From Planctomycetaceae bacterium (GTDB lineage: Bacteria > Planctomycetota > Planctomycetia > Pirellulales > UBA1268): a stretch of 14,821 bases of DNA. Position 1 is the stretch's first letter. Each line of letters begins with the position of its first letter. The stretch spans positions 1-14,821 of the forward strand of contig JABHNP010000217.1 of the NCBI GenBank assembly GCA_018694455.1, given 5' to 3'. Position numbers and translations under genes: made by a program. The notes under the pieces are model-generated. The model had not been told where the DNA came from and searched no databases. It saw only the letters and a program-made list of their open reading frames with translations. Shown here one piece after another: positions 1 through 7,293 of this stretch.

Positions 1-15
1 CTCACTTTCAACTTT

Positions 16-2499
16 ATGTCAACGTCCGTTACGCATGCATCCAGAGTTTTTCTGCGCATCGTCCCAATACTTTTGCCTTTTCTTTCACCTATGTCGCTAG
101 TTCTTCTAGCCGATGGGGGACCGGAACGTCTTATTGATCACTTTCCGGAGGCTGCTTCATCCGGATGCATGGCATGCCACCAAGAAGTAGAGCCAATCCG
201 AGAAGTTGGTTCCGAGATGCTCAACCAGATCATGGCGAAAGGAAAAGCCATGGGCGATCCCGCTGGTTGTATCGTGTGCCACAACGGCGACCCAAACGAA
301 ACCCAAGATGCCGCAATCGCCCACGGGGGTGCAAATTTCTACCCGGACCCAGGCAGTCCTTGGGTCAATGAAAACACCTGTGGAACGTGCCATGAAGACC
401 AAGTAAGAGTCCAGTGGCAGAGTCTCATGATGACAGAAGCGGGGAAAATACAGGGCACATGCTGGTCGTTTGGAGCACTTACCGGATACGAACACAAGTA
501 CGCAAACTACGCCGTGAAAAACCCAACCGATCGATCCACTCGATTGGGTACAGAGGCGTACAAGGAATACATGGAGGCGCTTGCCAAACTCGAGCCAAAC
601 GTATTTGTCAATGAACACGAACCACTTCCAGAGGCGCTCGGCTTTGACGAACTCGACAAACTCAACGATGACCCTTCGCTCGCTGCGTTCACATACATAC
701 GGCAAGAATGCAACCGTTGTCACCACGGTGTCAAAGGCCGTTCATCTCGTGGTGACTTCCGTGGCATGGGTTGTTCCAGCTGTCATGTTCCATATGGCAA
801 TGAAGGCTTGTACGAAGGCGCAGATATTAGCATCTCAAAAACTGAAACGGGTCATCCCCTTACGCATCAGATTCAAGGCACCCGGGACGCGGACGTTACG
901 ATTCATGAAGTGACCTATCACGGTCTTGCTGTCGAGACGTGCACCACCTGCCACAACCGGGGAAAACGTATTGGTGTTTCATTCCAGGGCCTTATGGAAA
1001 CGCCATACGCCTCACCACTTGATGAGAATGCTCAAGACCAGCCCGGCCTGCATACAAAGCACTATATCGCTATGGAGCAGGACATCCATTACCAAAAGGG
1101 CATGAAATGCCAAGACTGCCATACCTCTATTGATGTACACGGCGACGGATTTCTCGCAGCAACAAATCTGGCAGCGGTACAGATTGAATGCTCCGACTGT
1201 CACGGCACACCAGATCAGTTTCCCTGGGACTTACCGCTTGGCTTCATGGATGAATTTGCCGTTGATGTCGCCGCTGGATCACCACGTGGCACCACTCCAC
1301 ACCAACTCCCACACACGTGGGCTGGTGCGAAATACGACAGCCAAGACGGGTTTCTCCTCACAGCAAGAGGGAATCCCTATGAAAATGTTGTCCGAGATGG
1401 AGACGAGGTTGTTGTCCACACCGCTGAAGGAAAAGATCTTCGACTGAAACCTCTTAAGAAACTTGTCGAAGAAAAAGCGATCAGCCAGCGGGGCCTGGTC
1501 GCCATGCAGGGTGTTTCGAAACATTTAAGTCGTATGGAGTGCTACACCTGCCACGCAAGCTGGGCTCCACAATGCTTCGGCTGTCATGTGAAAGTTGACT
1601 TCAGCCAAAAAGATCTCTGTCCGGAAATTGATTCATCGCGACAAGGGTTCGACTGGATTGCCGCCGGCCGTAAACATGCAACCGAAGAACACCGGGCTGA
1701 TTCAGGTGAGGCCGACTATGATCTTATGATTCCTGGCAAGATCAGTGAACTGCGAAGCTATCTACGCTGGGAAGAACCAATGATGGGTGTCAACGGCGAG
1801 GGCAGAGTGACCCCACTCGCACCGGGCTGTCAGCCCTCAGTCACAATTATTGGGGCGGACGGTGAACCTATCCTGACAAACCATATCTTCAAAACACCTG
1901 CCGGGCTTGAAGGCAGTGGTGACGAGGGCCAGCTAGCGATCGACATGAGCCCTGTTCAGCCACACACCATGACAAAAAACGCACGAACCTGCGAGTCATG
2001 CCACGCATCGGACAAGGCACTTGGACTTGGTATCAACGGTCCCCGGAACTGGGATGAGAAACACGTCGTTGATCTTGAAACAACTGATGGCACTATTCTT
2101 CCTCAGTCAGCGCGAACCCAAATGGGTGCGATTGAAAACCTGGATCATGACTGGTCGCAGATTGTGGACGAAGAGGGAAACCAACTAGCTACGGTAGGTC
2201 ATCATTGGAAGCTCTCTCGCTCGTTGAACAAGGATGAGATCACCAGGATTTCACGAAAAGGTACATGTGTTGCCTGTCACAAAGAGATTCCTGAAAGTGA
2301 CGTCGCCGTAAACCTTCTGCACCACGTCGCTAAATACACTGGCAATCTTCCAGTTTCATCAGAAGAACATGGTAAACTGGTGAACAAGATTCTCCTCACA
2401 TCAGCCTGGGGGCAGGTTCTGTTGGCTACCGGAGTTCTCGCCGCTGCGATTGGCGGTGGATACTGGGCATCGACCCGTCGAAAGAGGTCGACTTTGTAA
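16..2499 (+). CDS. Membrane-anchored dodecahaem cytochrome c
   Basis: An 827-residue periplasmic electron-transfer protein. Twelve CXXCH haem-binding motifs are visible, starting at residues 51, 85, 122, 232, 253, 309, 365, 392, 509, 520, 659 and 751. Two of them (509 and 520) are only 11 residues apart, and 393-508 and 525-658 are long haem-free stretches. Residues 1 to about 32 form a hydrophobic signal peptide. A hydrophobic segment near 797-818 followed by TRRKRS is a C-terminal membrane anchor with its tail in the cytoplasm. Many extra His residues could serve as second axial ligands. The subfamily and redox partner are not recognised; quinol-linked or terminal reductase roles are possible but unproven. 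The convergent neighbour encodes a CcsBA cytochrome c synthase, which fits a need for haem attachment. The ATG at 16 has no visible ribosome binding site, and the frame is open to the window edge, so the true start could lie further left. Confidence 0.9.
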   Translation: MSTSVTHASRVFLRIVPILLPFLSPMSLVLLADGGPERLIDHFPEAASSGCMACHQEVEPIREVGSEMLNQIMAKGKAMGDPAGCIVCHNGDPNETQDAAIAHGGANFYPDPGSPWVNENTCGTCHEDQVRVQWQSLMMTEAGKIQGTCWSFGALTGYEHKYANYAVKNPTDRSTRLGTEAYKEYMEALAKLEPNVFVNEHEPLPEALGFDELDKLNDDPSLAAFTYIRQECNRCHHGVKGRSSRGDFRGMGCSSCHVPYGNEGLYEGADISISKTETGHPLTHQIQGTRDADVTIHEVTYHGLAVETCTTCHNRGKRIGVSFQGLMETPYASPLDENAQDQPGLHTKHYIAMEQDIHYQKGMKCQDCHTSIDVHGDGFLAATNLAAVQIECSDCHGTPDQFPWDLPLGFMDEFAVDVAAGSPRGTTPHQLPHTWAGAKYDSQDGFLLTARGNPYENVVRDGDEVVVHTAEGKDLRLKPLKKLVEEKAISQRGLVAMQGVSKHLSRMECYTCHASWAPQCFGCHVKVDFSQKDLCPEIDSSRQGFDWIAAGRKHATEEHRADSGEADYDLMIPGKISELRSYLRWEEPMMGVNGEGRVTPLAPGCQPSVTIIGADGEPILTNHIFKTPAGLEGSGDEGQLAIDMSPVQPHTMTKNARTCESCHASDKALGLGINGPRNWDEKHVVDLETTDGTILPQSARTQMGAIENLDHDWSQIVDEEGNQLATVGHHWKLSRSLNKDEITRISRKGTCVACHKEIPESDVAVNLLHHVAKYTGNLPVSSEEHGKLVNKILLTSAWGQVLLATGVLAAAIGGGYWASTRRKRSTL

Positions 2500-2512
2500 G
2501 AATTGAAGCCAT

Positions 2513-2555
2513 GCTAGCCATTTGAAACTGAGCTAGCCATTTGAAACTGAGCTAG
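2513..2555. repeat. 19-bp tandem direct repeat in convergent gap
   Basis: The unit GCTAGCCATTTGAAACTGA occurs at 2513-2531 and again, identically, at 2532-2550. A 5-base partial third copy (GCTAG) follows at 2551-2555. It fills most of the 71-bp gap between the convergent cytochrome and CcsBA genes. The second unit could form a weak bulged stem with GGCTAAGCT at 2564-2572, but the loop is about 25 nt, so I do not call a terminator. Confidence 0.85.
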
Positions 2556-2570
2556 GGAATGAAGGCTAAG

Positions 2571-5500
2571 CTAAGCTTTTGCAAGATCTTTCCGGGTCAG
2601 AAGCAGGCCACATCCAATGAGAATAAGTTGGCTGAGTACATACCCCATAAGAAGCATGAGGACACCACTCGTAAAGCCATAGCTGTGCAAGCCGATTCCG
2701 AGTTGATTTGTTCCAAACCAACTCCAAGCGGTGATGATATTGCCACCTATCGCAAATAATGCAAAGCCACGTTGTCCAATCCATCGATCCCAGCGTGCAT
2801 GTAGGACAGCTGCATTCCACAAGACGATCATAAGCGCCCCGTTTTCTTTTGGATCCCATCCCCAAAAACGACCCCAGCTATCGTCAGCCCACAGACCACC
2901 TAGCACAGTGCCGATAAAGCTAAAGAAAAGTGCAAAACATACAACGCCGTACGTCATGCGGTAGAGCCGATCCTGCACCCGGGCGACTGTCTTTGCATCA
3001 GACTGTTTTGTTTTCACATTTCCCACCCACATGCGGTGCACAAGTGCGCACGTCCCAAGCAGACCCGCCAGAAACGTTGCCCCGTACCCAAGGGTCACCG
3101 TAACGACATGTGTGGAAAGCCAAAATTGCGTATCCAGCACTGCCTGCAGCACATGCATCGTATCACCGGTATCAAGCCCATACGCCACCATCAAAGTCAA
3201 TGCTCCAGACAACGCAGCGGCTAGATTCCCAATACCCATACGAAACAGCACTTCTAGACCCAAGCCTGCCACAACACATCCCCACCCGATGAAAATCGCT
3301 GAAGAATATAAATTCACAACAGGCGGTCTGCCCGTCAGCCAGATCCTCGCGCCAATCGCGAAGGTGTGGAGAATAAGAGTCCCAATAAGGAGCCAAGTCA
3401 CAAACTGATTGAGTGGCTTATGCCAGGCAAGGAAACTTACAAATGACAGCACGATGGCACATAAATATAACCATCGAGAAATTGATGTCGGATTAAATCC
3501 GTTATACCACGACTCAAAAGCAGCTTTGCCTGTCGTCTTTTGTACAATTGGAAAAGGCCGAATAGCCTCTTTATAATCGACTAATTTCGAATTGAACACA
3601 CTCGCCTGTTTTTCAACTGATGCGAGAAGTTCCATGAAGGGAAATATTGCGGGATTTGGACGGTAGGCTGGCTGCCCTTCGCGACCATCAAACATGCGTG
3701 CAACCATTGCCCTCGTGACCGCAGAATAAAGCGACTGCCATTCACCCGCCGGGCCTGCCGCCACCTGCTCCGGGTCTTGAACACCGTCCGGTGGAATAGC
3801 CGCCGGTGGATGCTCCTCATCAAGGAGACGAGACCGTTGTATAGTCAACCGTAGCTGCTCAATTGCTGCTTGCCGTGACTCCTCGTCAGTGGCATCTATA
3901 CGTGGTGGTGCAGGGGTGTCGTAGGCAAACCGAATGACGTCGTAGACCATCATCTTGCGATTAATCTCAGCACATTTTTTCTGAAAGAATGTCCTTTTCT
4001 CTGGCATTACCTCTCGAGCTTTCGCAATCTGCTTTTGAAGCGATTCTCGACCGCCCAGCAATTCATTCAGCGTATATCGATGCCCCGATCGCCGAGTCAG
4101 ATCAAATAAATCAAGGACCTCGCGGGCATCAATCCGGAACACAGGTGCATCTCCCACCCAGTCCGCATCTGCCATCACTGCAAGAAGCCACTGAGTTGCC
4201 GAGACCGTTCCGCTAAGACCCTTCTCGGCTGCTGGCATCTTGACTGACGTTCTGTTGCTTAGCAACTGCAGTGTGTTCCTCGCAACAGTGTCAAGCGGTT
4301 TCACACGACCTTCATGCATGACAGGAATTTCTCCAGCACCGATCCAATTCGATTCACCAGAGGATAATTTTTTAACCCGTGCAGCTGGAATCGCAATCAT
4401 TCCAACAAGAGAGAGTGCAATCACCGGAGCAAGCCAGTACCTTTTTCGTGACGAACTCGTGCCATCGCCCGCACGTCCCATCTGTTTTTTGTTCGCCTTT
4501 TTTTCAGTATTCGTTAATTCGGCAGGCTCACTGTCCTGCTCAGCATTGACGACCTCTCGCTCATGCCGATCTGCAAACCGAACAAAAGTCCCACCAAAGT
4601 GAGCCAACATGCCCCAGAACGCAAGTACGCACGCAACATACGGAATCAGCCAGCCTGCATTTTCCACAACCTGCAGGCCCGTCATCTCACTGATGCTGCC
4701 ATCAGCAAGTTGCACCTTAGAATAATTGCTCTGGAAGAAGGTCTCTCCCCTATACCTCACCGGATTATTCATCCAGATTCGACCTGGCTGTTCAGCTCCG
4801 GTCGAATCATCTGTGAAAGTCACAAAAGAAGAATAGTCACGAGGAGTCTCACTCGCCGAATAATTAATCCTCCGGACGTCATTAAGTTTCACTTTGTACG
4901 GCTTATATTGCCGACGGAATCGTAGCTGCAGCCGCCACTGACCAGAGTCTGTGTCAATCGTGTCACACACATCTCCGTCGACCTCCATGAACAACTGACT
5001 ACGATCATTCATGAATTGTGGAACAAGAAAAATACCGAGATTTTTACCACTCTTTCTGTCAACGAGTTGAACATACGCTGCTGCGACATTACTTTTGGAC
5101 GAGGCTCCACCCTCAGGTGGTCTTTGCATAGCAAGCCAATCTTCACCAAGGCCTGATGTGGCAATATTTTCAGCAAAGGGCCCAACTCGTGTTACCGACG
5201 CATTCGGAAAATACTCAAGTACCTTGATGTCAAAGGGAAGATCATCCAGCACAAGAGGCTCACCACCAACCCTCGCTTTGAGCAGCCGACCAGAAACTGC
5301 AGTCACTGATTCTGACTTCTCACCAGCCTGAGCTATCTGAACACACGCCAACTCCATTTCGTCAGTTCGGCAGACCATATTCGATGACTGCCCTTCCACT
5401 AGATTAAGCCGTTCCTCAATCTGACGATCCCCAAACGCGAACTGCCCAAACATCAGCATGCCGACGGCAATGTGAATCAACACATTTCCACCACGAGCAC

Positions 5501-6254
5501 CAAAAACCATAATGAGGCCAGCTAGCAATACAAGAGAAGCAACACTGGACTGCATCAACTGCCACATGATCCGTAACCCCGGCTCGTTCATCCGCCACGA
5601 TTCACCACCAAACAACATACCGACAGCAGCACCGCCAGCACTAATTGCCGCAATGGCAAGTGAGATGCGAACAAGCCGCCGGCGATTACCGGTAAGAGCC
5701 ACAGCTGCAAGACCCACCGCCGCGACAGCAGATCCTACCTGCATGAGTTGCCAGACTGTCGCATAGGAAAGGGGTGGTTTCCCCTGCAGGCCATCTGCCT
5801 GATGCCCTGTGAAGATGACCAGAAGAGCCAGCATTCCACCAACAATAGACACCACCGTGCCCCACAGTAACCTCGAACCCTTTGAGGCAATATGGAAGCG
5901 GGTTGCCTTTGCAGCAATCAGGTTGACCAGAAGAATAAATCCAATCGTGGCGCCTCCGGGAAAGGGAAACCAACCTACAAGTGACGATTCACCAAAAACA
6001 GTTACCGGGAAGAAGTCCGAAAATGGAACCTGCGCAACCCAACAGTTGAAATATTCAGCCTTCACTTCCGGAAGACTTTTTTCATCCTGAGCAAGAGTTC
6101 CCACAAACAACAAAAAGGTTGCTGCAAGAAACATCACAACCGTAATTTTTAAAGACCCAAGCGCACGAAGGCCTTGCCATGCAGTCTTTTGTGCAGAAAA
6201 ATCTGTCACCTGACGGGAAGCCCCATGCTGGAAAGGCACGCTACCTGTCGCCAT
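2571..6254 (-). CDS. ccsBA: Cytochrome c synthase, CcsB(ResB)-CcsA fusion
   Basis: A 1227-residue system II cytochrome c biogenesis protein that exports haem and attaches it to CXXCH motifs outside the membrane. Residues 1 to about 555 are ResB/CcsB-like: a first membrane segment ending in GTLAQ (33-55), several further segments to about 274, a periplasmic domain (about 275-532) and a segment at 533-555. A second unit starts with a segment at 606-626 and a roughly 300-residue periplasmic domain opening with IPVMHEGRVKPLDT. CcsA follows (about 926-1219), with the haem-handling WWD motif at 1127-1137 (W1127, W1131, W1133, D1134, E1137). Likely haem-ligand histidines are H1049, H1152 and H1190, and H261 in the CcsB half; this assignment is by family analogy. 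Split CcsB plus CcsA total about 700-800 residues, so this fusion is large. It is probably co-transcribed with the upstream lipoprotein gene. A separate thioredoxin-like apocytochrome reductase is not in the window. Confidence 0.95.
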   Translation of the reverse strand: MATGSVPFQHGASRQVTDFSAQKTAWQGLRALGSLKITVVMFLAATFLLFVGTLAQDEKSLPEVKAEYFNCWVAQVPFSDFFPVTVFGESSLVGWFPFPGGATIGFILLVNLIAAKATRFHIASKGSRLLWGTVVSIVGGMLALLVIFTGHQADGLQGKPPLSYATVWQLMQVGSAVAAVGLAAVALTGNRRRLVRISLAIAAISAGGAAVGMLFGGESWRMNEPGLRIMWQLMQSSVASLVLLAGLIMVFGARGGNVLIHIAVGMLMFGQFAFGDRQIEERLNLVEGQSSNMVCRTDEMELACVQIAQAGEKSESVTAVSGRLLKARVGGEPLVLDDLPFDIKVLEYFPNASVTRVGPFAENIATSGLGEDWLAMQRPPEGGASSKSNVAAAYVQLVDRKSGKNLGIFLVPQFMNDRSQLFMEVDGDVCDTIDTDSGQWRLQLRFRRQYKPYKVKLNDVRRINYSASETPRDYSSFVTFTDDSTGAEQPGRIWMNNPVRYRGETFFQSNYSKVQLADGSISEMTGLQVVENAGWLIPYVACVLAFWGMLAHFGGTFVRFADRHEREVVNAEQDSEPAELTNTEKKANKKQMGRAGDGTSSSRKRYWLAPVIALSLVGMIAIPAARVKKLSSGESNWIGAGEIPVMHEGRVKPLDTVARNTLQLLSNRTSVKMPAAEKGLSGTVSATQWLLAVMADADWVGDAPVFRIDAREVLDLFDLTRRSGHRYTLNELLGGRESLQKQIAKAREVMPEKRTFFQKKCAEINRKMMVYDVIRFAYDTPAPPRIDATDEESRQAAIEQLRLTIQRSRLLDEEHPPAAIPPDGVQDPEQVAAGPAGEWQSLYSAVTRAMVARMFDGREGQPAYRPNPAIFPFMELLASVEKQASVFNSKLVDYKEAIRPFPIVQKTTGKAAFESWYNGFNPTSISRWLYLCAIVLSFVSFLAWHKPLNQFVTWLLIGTLILHTFAIGARIWLTGRPPVVNLYSSAIFIGWGCVVAGLGLEVLFRMGIGNLAAALSGALTLMVAYGLDTGDTMHVLQAVLDTQFWLSTHVVTVTLGYGATFLAGLLGTCALVHRMWVGNVKTKQSDAKTVARVQDRLYRMTYGVVCFALFFSFIGTVLGGLWADDSWGRFWGWDPKENGALMIVLWNAAVLHARWDRWIGQRGFALFAIGGNIITAWSWFGTNQLGIGLHSYGFTSGVLMLLMGYVLSQLILIGCGLLLTRKDLAKA

Positions 6255-6262
6255 AATAAAAG

Positions 6263-6269
6263 TCCTTTT
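6263..6269 (-). promoter_or_regulatory. Ribosome binding site of ccsBA
   Basis: On the minus strand AAAAGGA ends 8 nt before the ATG at 6254. It lies in the 19-bp gap after the stop codon of the lipoprotein gene. It supports the chosen start and translation of ccsBA from a shared transcript. Confidence 0.6.
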
Positions 6270-6273
6270 CTCT

Positions 6274-6897
6274 TTACTCTTCTACCACTGATTCAGCAGC
6301 ACTCATCCGCAAGGTTGCCATGAATTGAAGAAACTTCTTCTGTTCTTTTTTAGCAACGGCAGAGGCCCCCTTAAACTTAACGAACAACGTCATCTCCTCG
6401 GTCATTGGCAGCATGCCTCCTAGAATGGCTTCTACATCATCGCCAGCCTCATCACCAGACTGCGTGAGCAAGACAACAGTTGCTTTTTTTCCCTGAACAT
6501 CAACACTGCCAGCCTTTTCCATTGCCGAATCAACCAAGCTCGAGATAGTCTCAGCCGAAGCATCTGCATCAAGCTGTTTCTGCCACCGTTCAACATTACT
6601 CCGAAGTGTTCCAGCTGCCGGAATGATCGAAACTTCCTGCCCGTCACCAATCGCCAGTGTCGCAAGACGCATGCCGGTAGGCCCGGACAACTCAGTCCAG
6701 CCTGCTGGAAGGTCGTACTCAATTTCCGAGGGCCGCTCCCCGGCAGGCCGACGAGTCGGCCGAGCAATATCAGCAGGAGAGAGTGTCTTCTCCTTCGGGG
6801 AAATATATCTCCGGATATCGGTACTACGAATCGCAGCTTTTGAATTGCATCCAGAAACGCAAAGCGAAGCGATGATAAGCACAAGGCCCGAGGTCAT
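6274..6897 (-). CDS. Putative lipoprotein upstream of ccsBA
   Basis: A small envelope lipoprotein of unknown function, about 207 residues from the ATG at 6897. The start is followed by a hydrophobic stretch and the lipobox VSGC, with the acylated Cys at residue 17. The mature part begins with a polar linker, then a compact domain with YDLPAGWTELSGPTGMRLATL and later NVERWQKQL. I recall similar 'GW...MRLATF...N..RW' proteins next to CcsA-type genes in planctomycetes; that is memory, not a search. It lies 19 bp upstream of ccsBA on the same strand, so a helper role in cytochrome c maturation is plausible. The start is uncertain. The frame stays open to a GTG at 6996, an ATG at 6966 and a GTG at 6924; the 6924 start would add a basic n-region (RSK), which the ATG at 6897 lacks. 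No clear ribosome binding site was seen for any of these. Confidence 0.75.
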   Translation of the reverse strand: MTSGLVLIIASLCVSGCNSKAAIRSTDIRRYISPKEKTLSPADIARPTRRPAGERPSEIEYDLPAGWTELSGPTGMRLATLAIGDGQEVSIIPAAGTLRSNVERWQKQLDADASAETISSLVDSAMEKAGSVDVQGKKATVVLLTQSGDEAGDDVEAILGGMLPMTEEMTLFVKFKGASAVAKKEQKKFLQFMATLRMSAAESVVEE

Positions 6898-7116
6898 GTA
6901 GGGCTTGCTTCGAAAAAGTATCACCAAGAAGAAACAACTCAATAAGCATGGGCGATTCACTGGCATTCCAATCAAAAATACATTTAAATTCGACACATTA
7001 CGATTTGATATTCAAAAAAATCGTTTCAGAGGAAATGTCGACTGAATAAACTATCTTACTGAAAACGTTGCCACCTTAATAAGAATAGGCAAGGAATCTT
7101 ATAGTACCCAGCATTA

Positions 7117-7132
7117 TCGTCCAATTGGACGA
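7117..7132. promoter_or_regulatory. Perfect 16-bp palindrome, candidate operator
   Basis: TCGTCCAATTGGACGA is identical to its reverse complement over all 16 bases. It lies 161 bp upstream of the bioA start, in the shared divergent region. A −10-like TATAGT is at 7100-7105 on the plus strand, without a clear −35. The symmetry suits a homodimeric repressor or activator. It does not match the BirA, BioR or BioQ operator patterns I know, so the regulator is unidentified. Confidence 0.4.
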
Positions 7133-7196
7133 ATTACACGCTCTCCAGACCAAAACACTAGGATAATTGAAAATTACTTCTCTGATATCCGTGGGC

Positions 7197-7216
7197 GAGC
7201 AAGGCCCGGCTTGCTC
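7197..7216. other. 7-bp stem, 6-nt loop hairpin upstream of bioA
   Basis: GAGCAAG (7197-7203) and CTTGCTC (7210-7216) are exact complements around the loop GCCCGG. The element sits 77 bp before the bioA start, probably in its leader. No T-run follows on either strand, so it is not an intrinsic terminator. It could be a leader structure or a DNA-level site. Confidence 0.45.
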
Positions 7217-7293
7217 AGTCAGATGCGCAGTGCGAACGCCAGGGAAGTTTGTACAATTAAAAATCTGGAAGGCTATCTTTTCCTTTAACGTAT

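Larger units (their letters stand above)
6898..7293. other. Divergent intergenic region, lipoprotein-ccsBA / bioA
   Basis: About 300-400 bp, depending on the lipoprotein start, between genes that point away from each other. I see no convincing gene. It must hold the promoters for both sides. A weak minus-strand candidate is TTGAGT (6937-6942) with TACTTT (6915-6920) at a 16-bp spacing, just upstream of the ATG at 6897. A palindrome (7117-7132) and a hairpin (7197-7216) are listed separately. A CGATTT/AAATCG pair at 7001-7006 and 7018-7023 could form a 6-bp stem. bioA has no Shine-Dalgarno sequence at normal spacing. Confidence 0.6.

Noticed and set aside
157..726. A 189-codon frame antisense to the cytochrome
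   Set aside because: It is a mirror of a strongly supported gene with twelve haem motifs. Its Cys/Val/Phe-rich product looks like an antisense translation and has no domain.
6898..7293. tRNA, riboswitch or small RNA gene in the divergent region
   Set aside because: I found no cloverleaf or recognised riboswitch core, only one simple hairpin and one palindrome.
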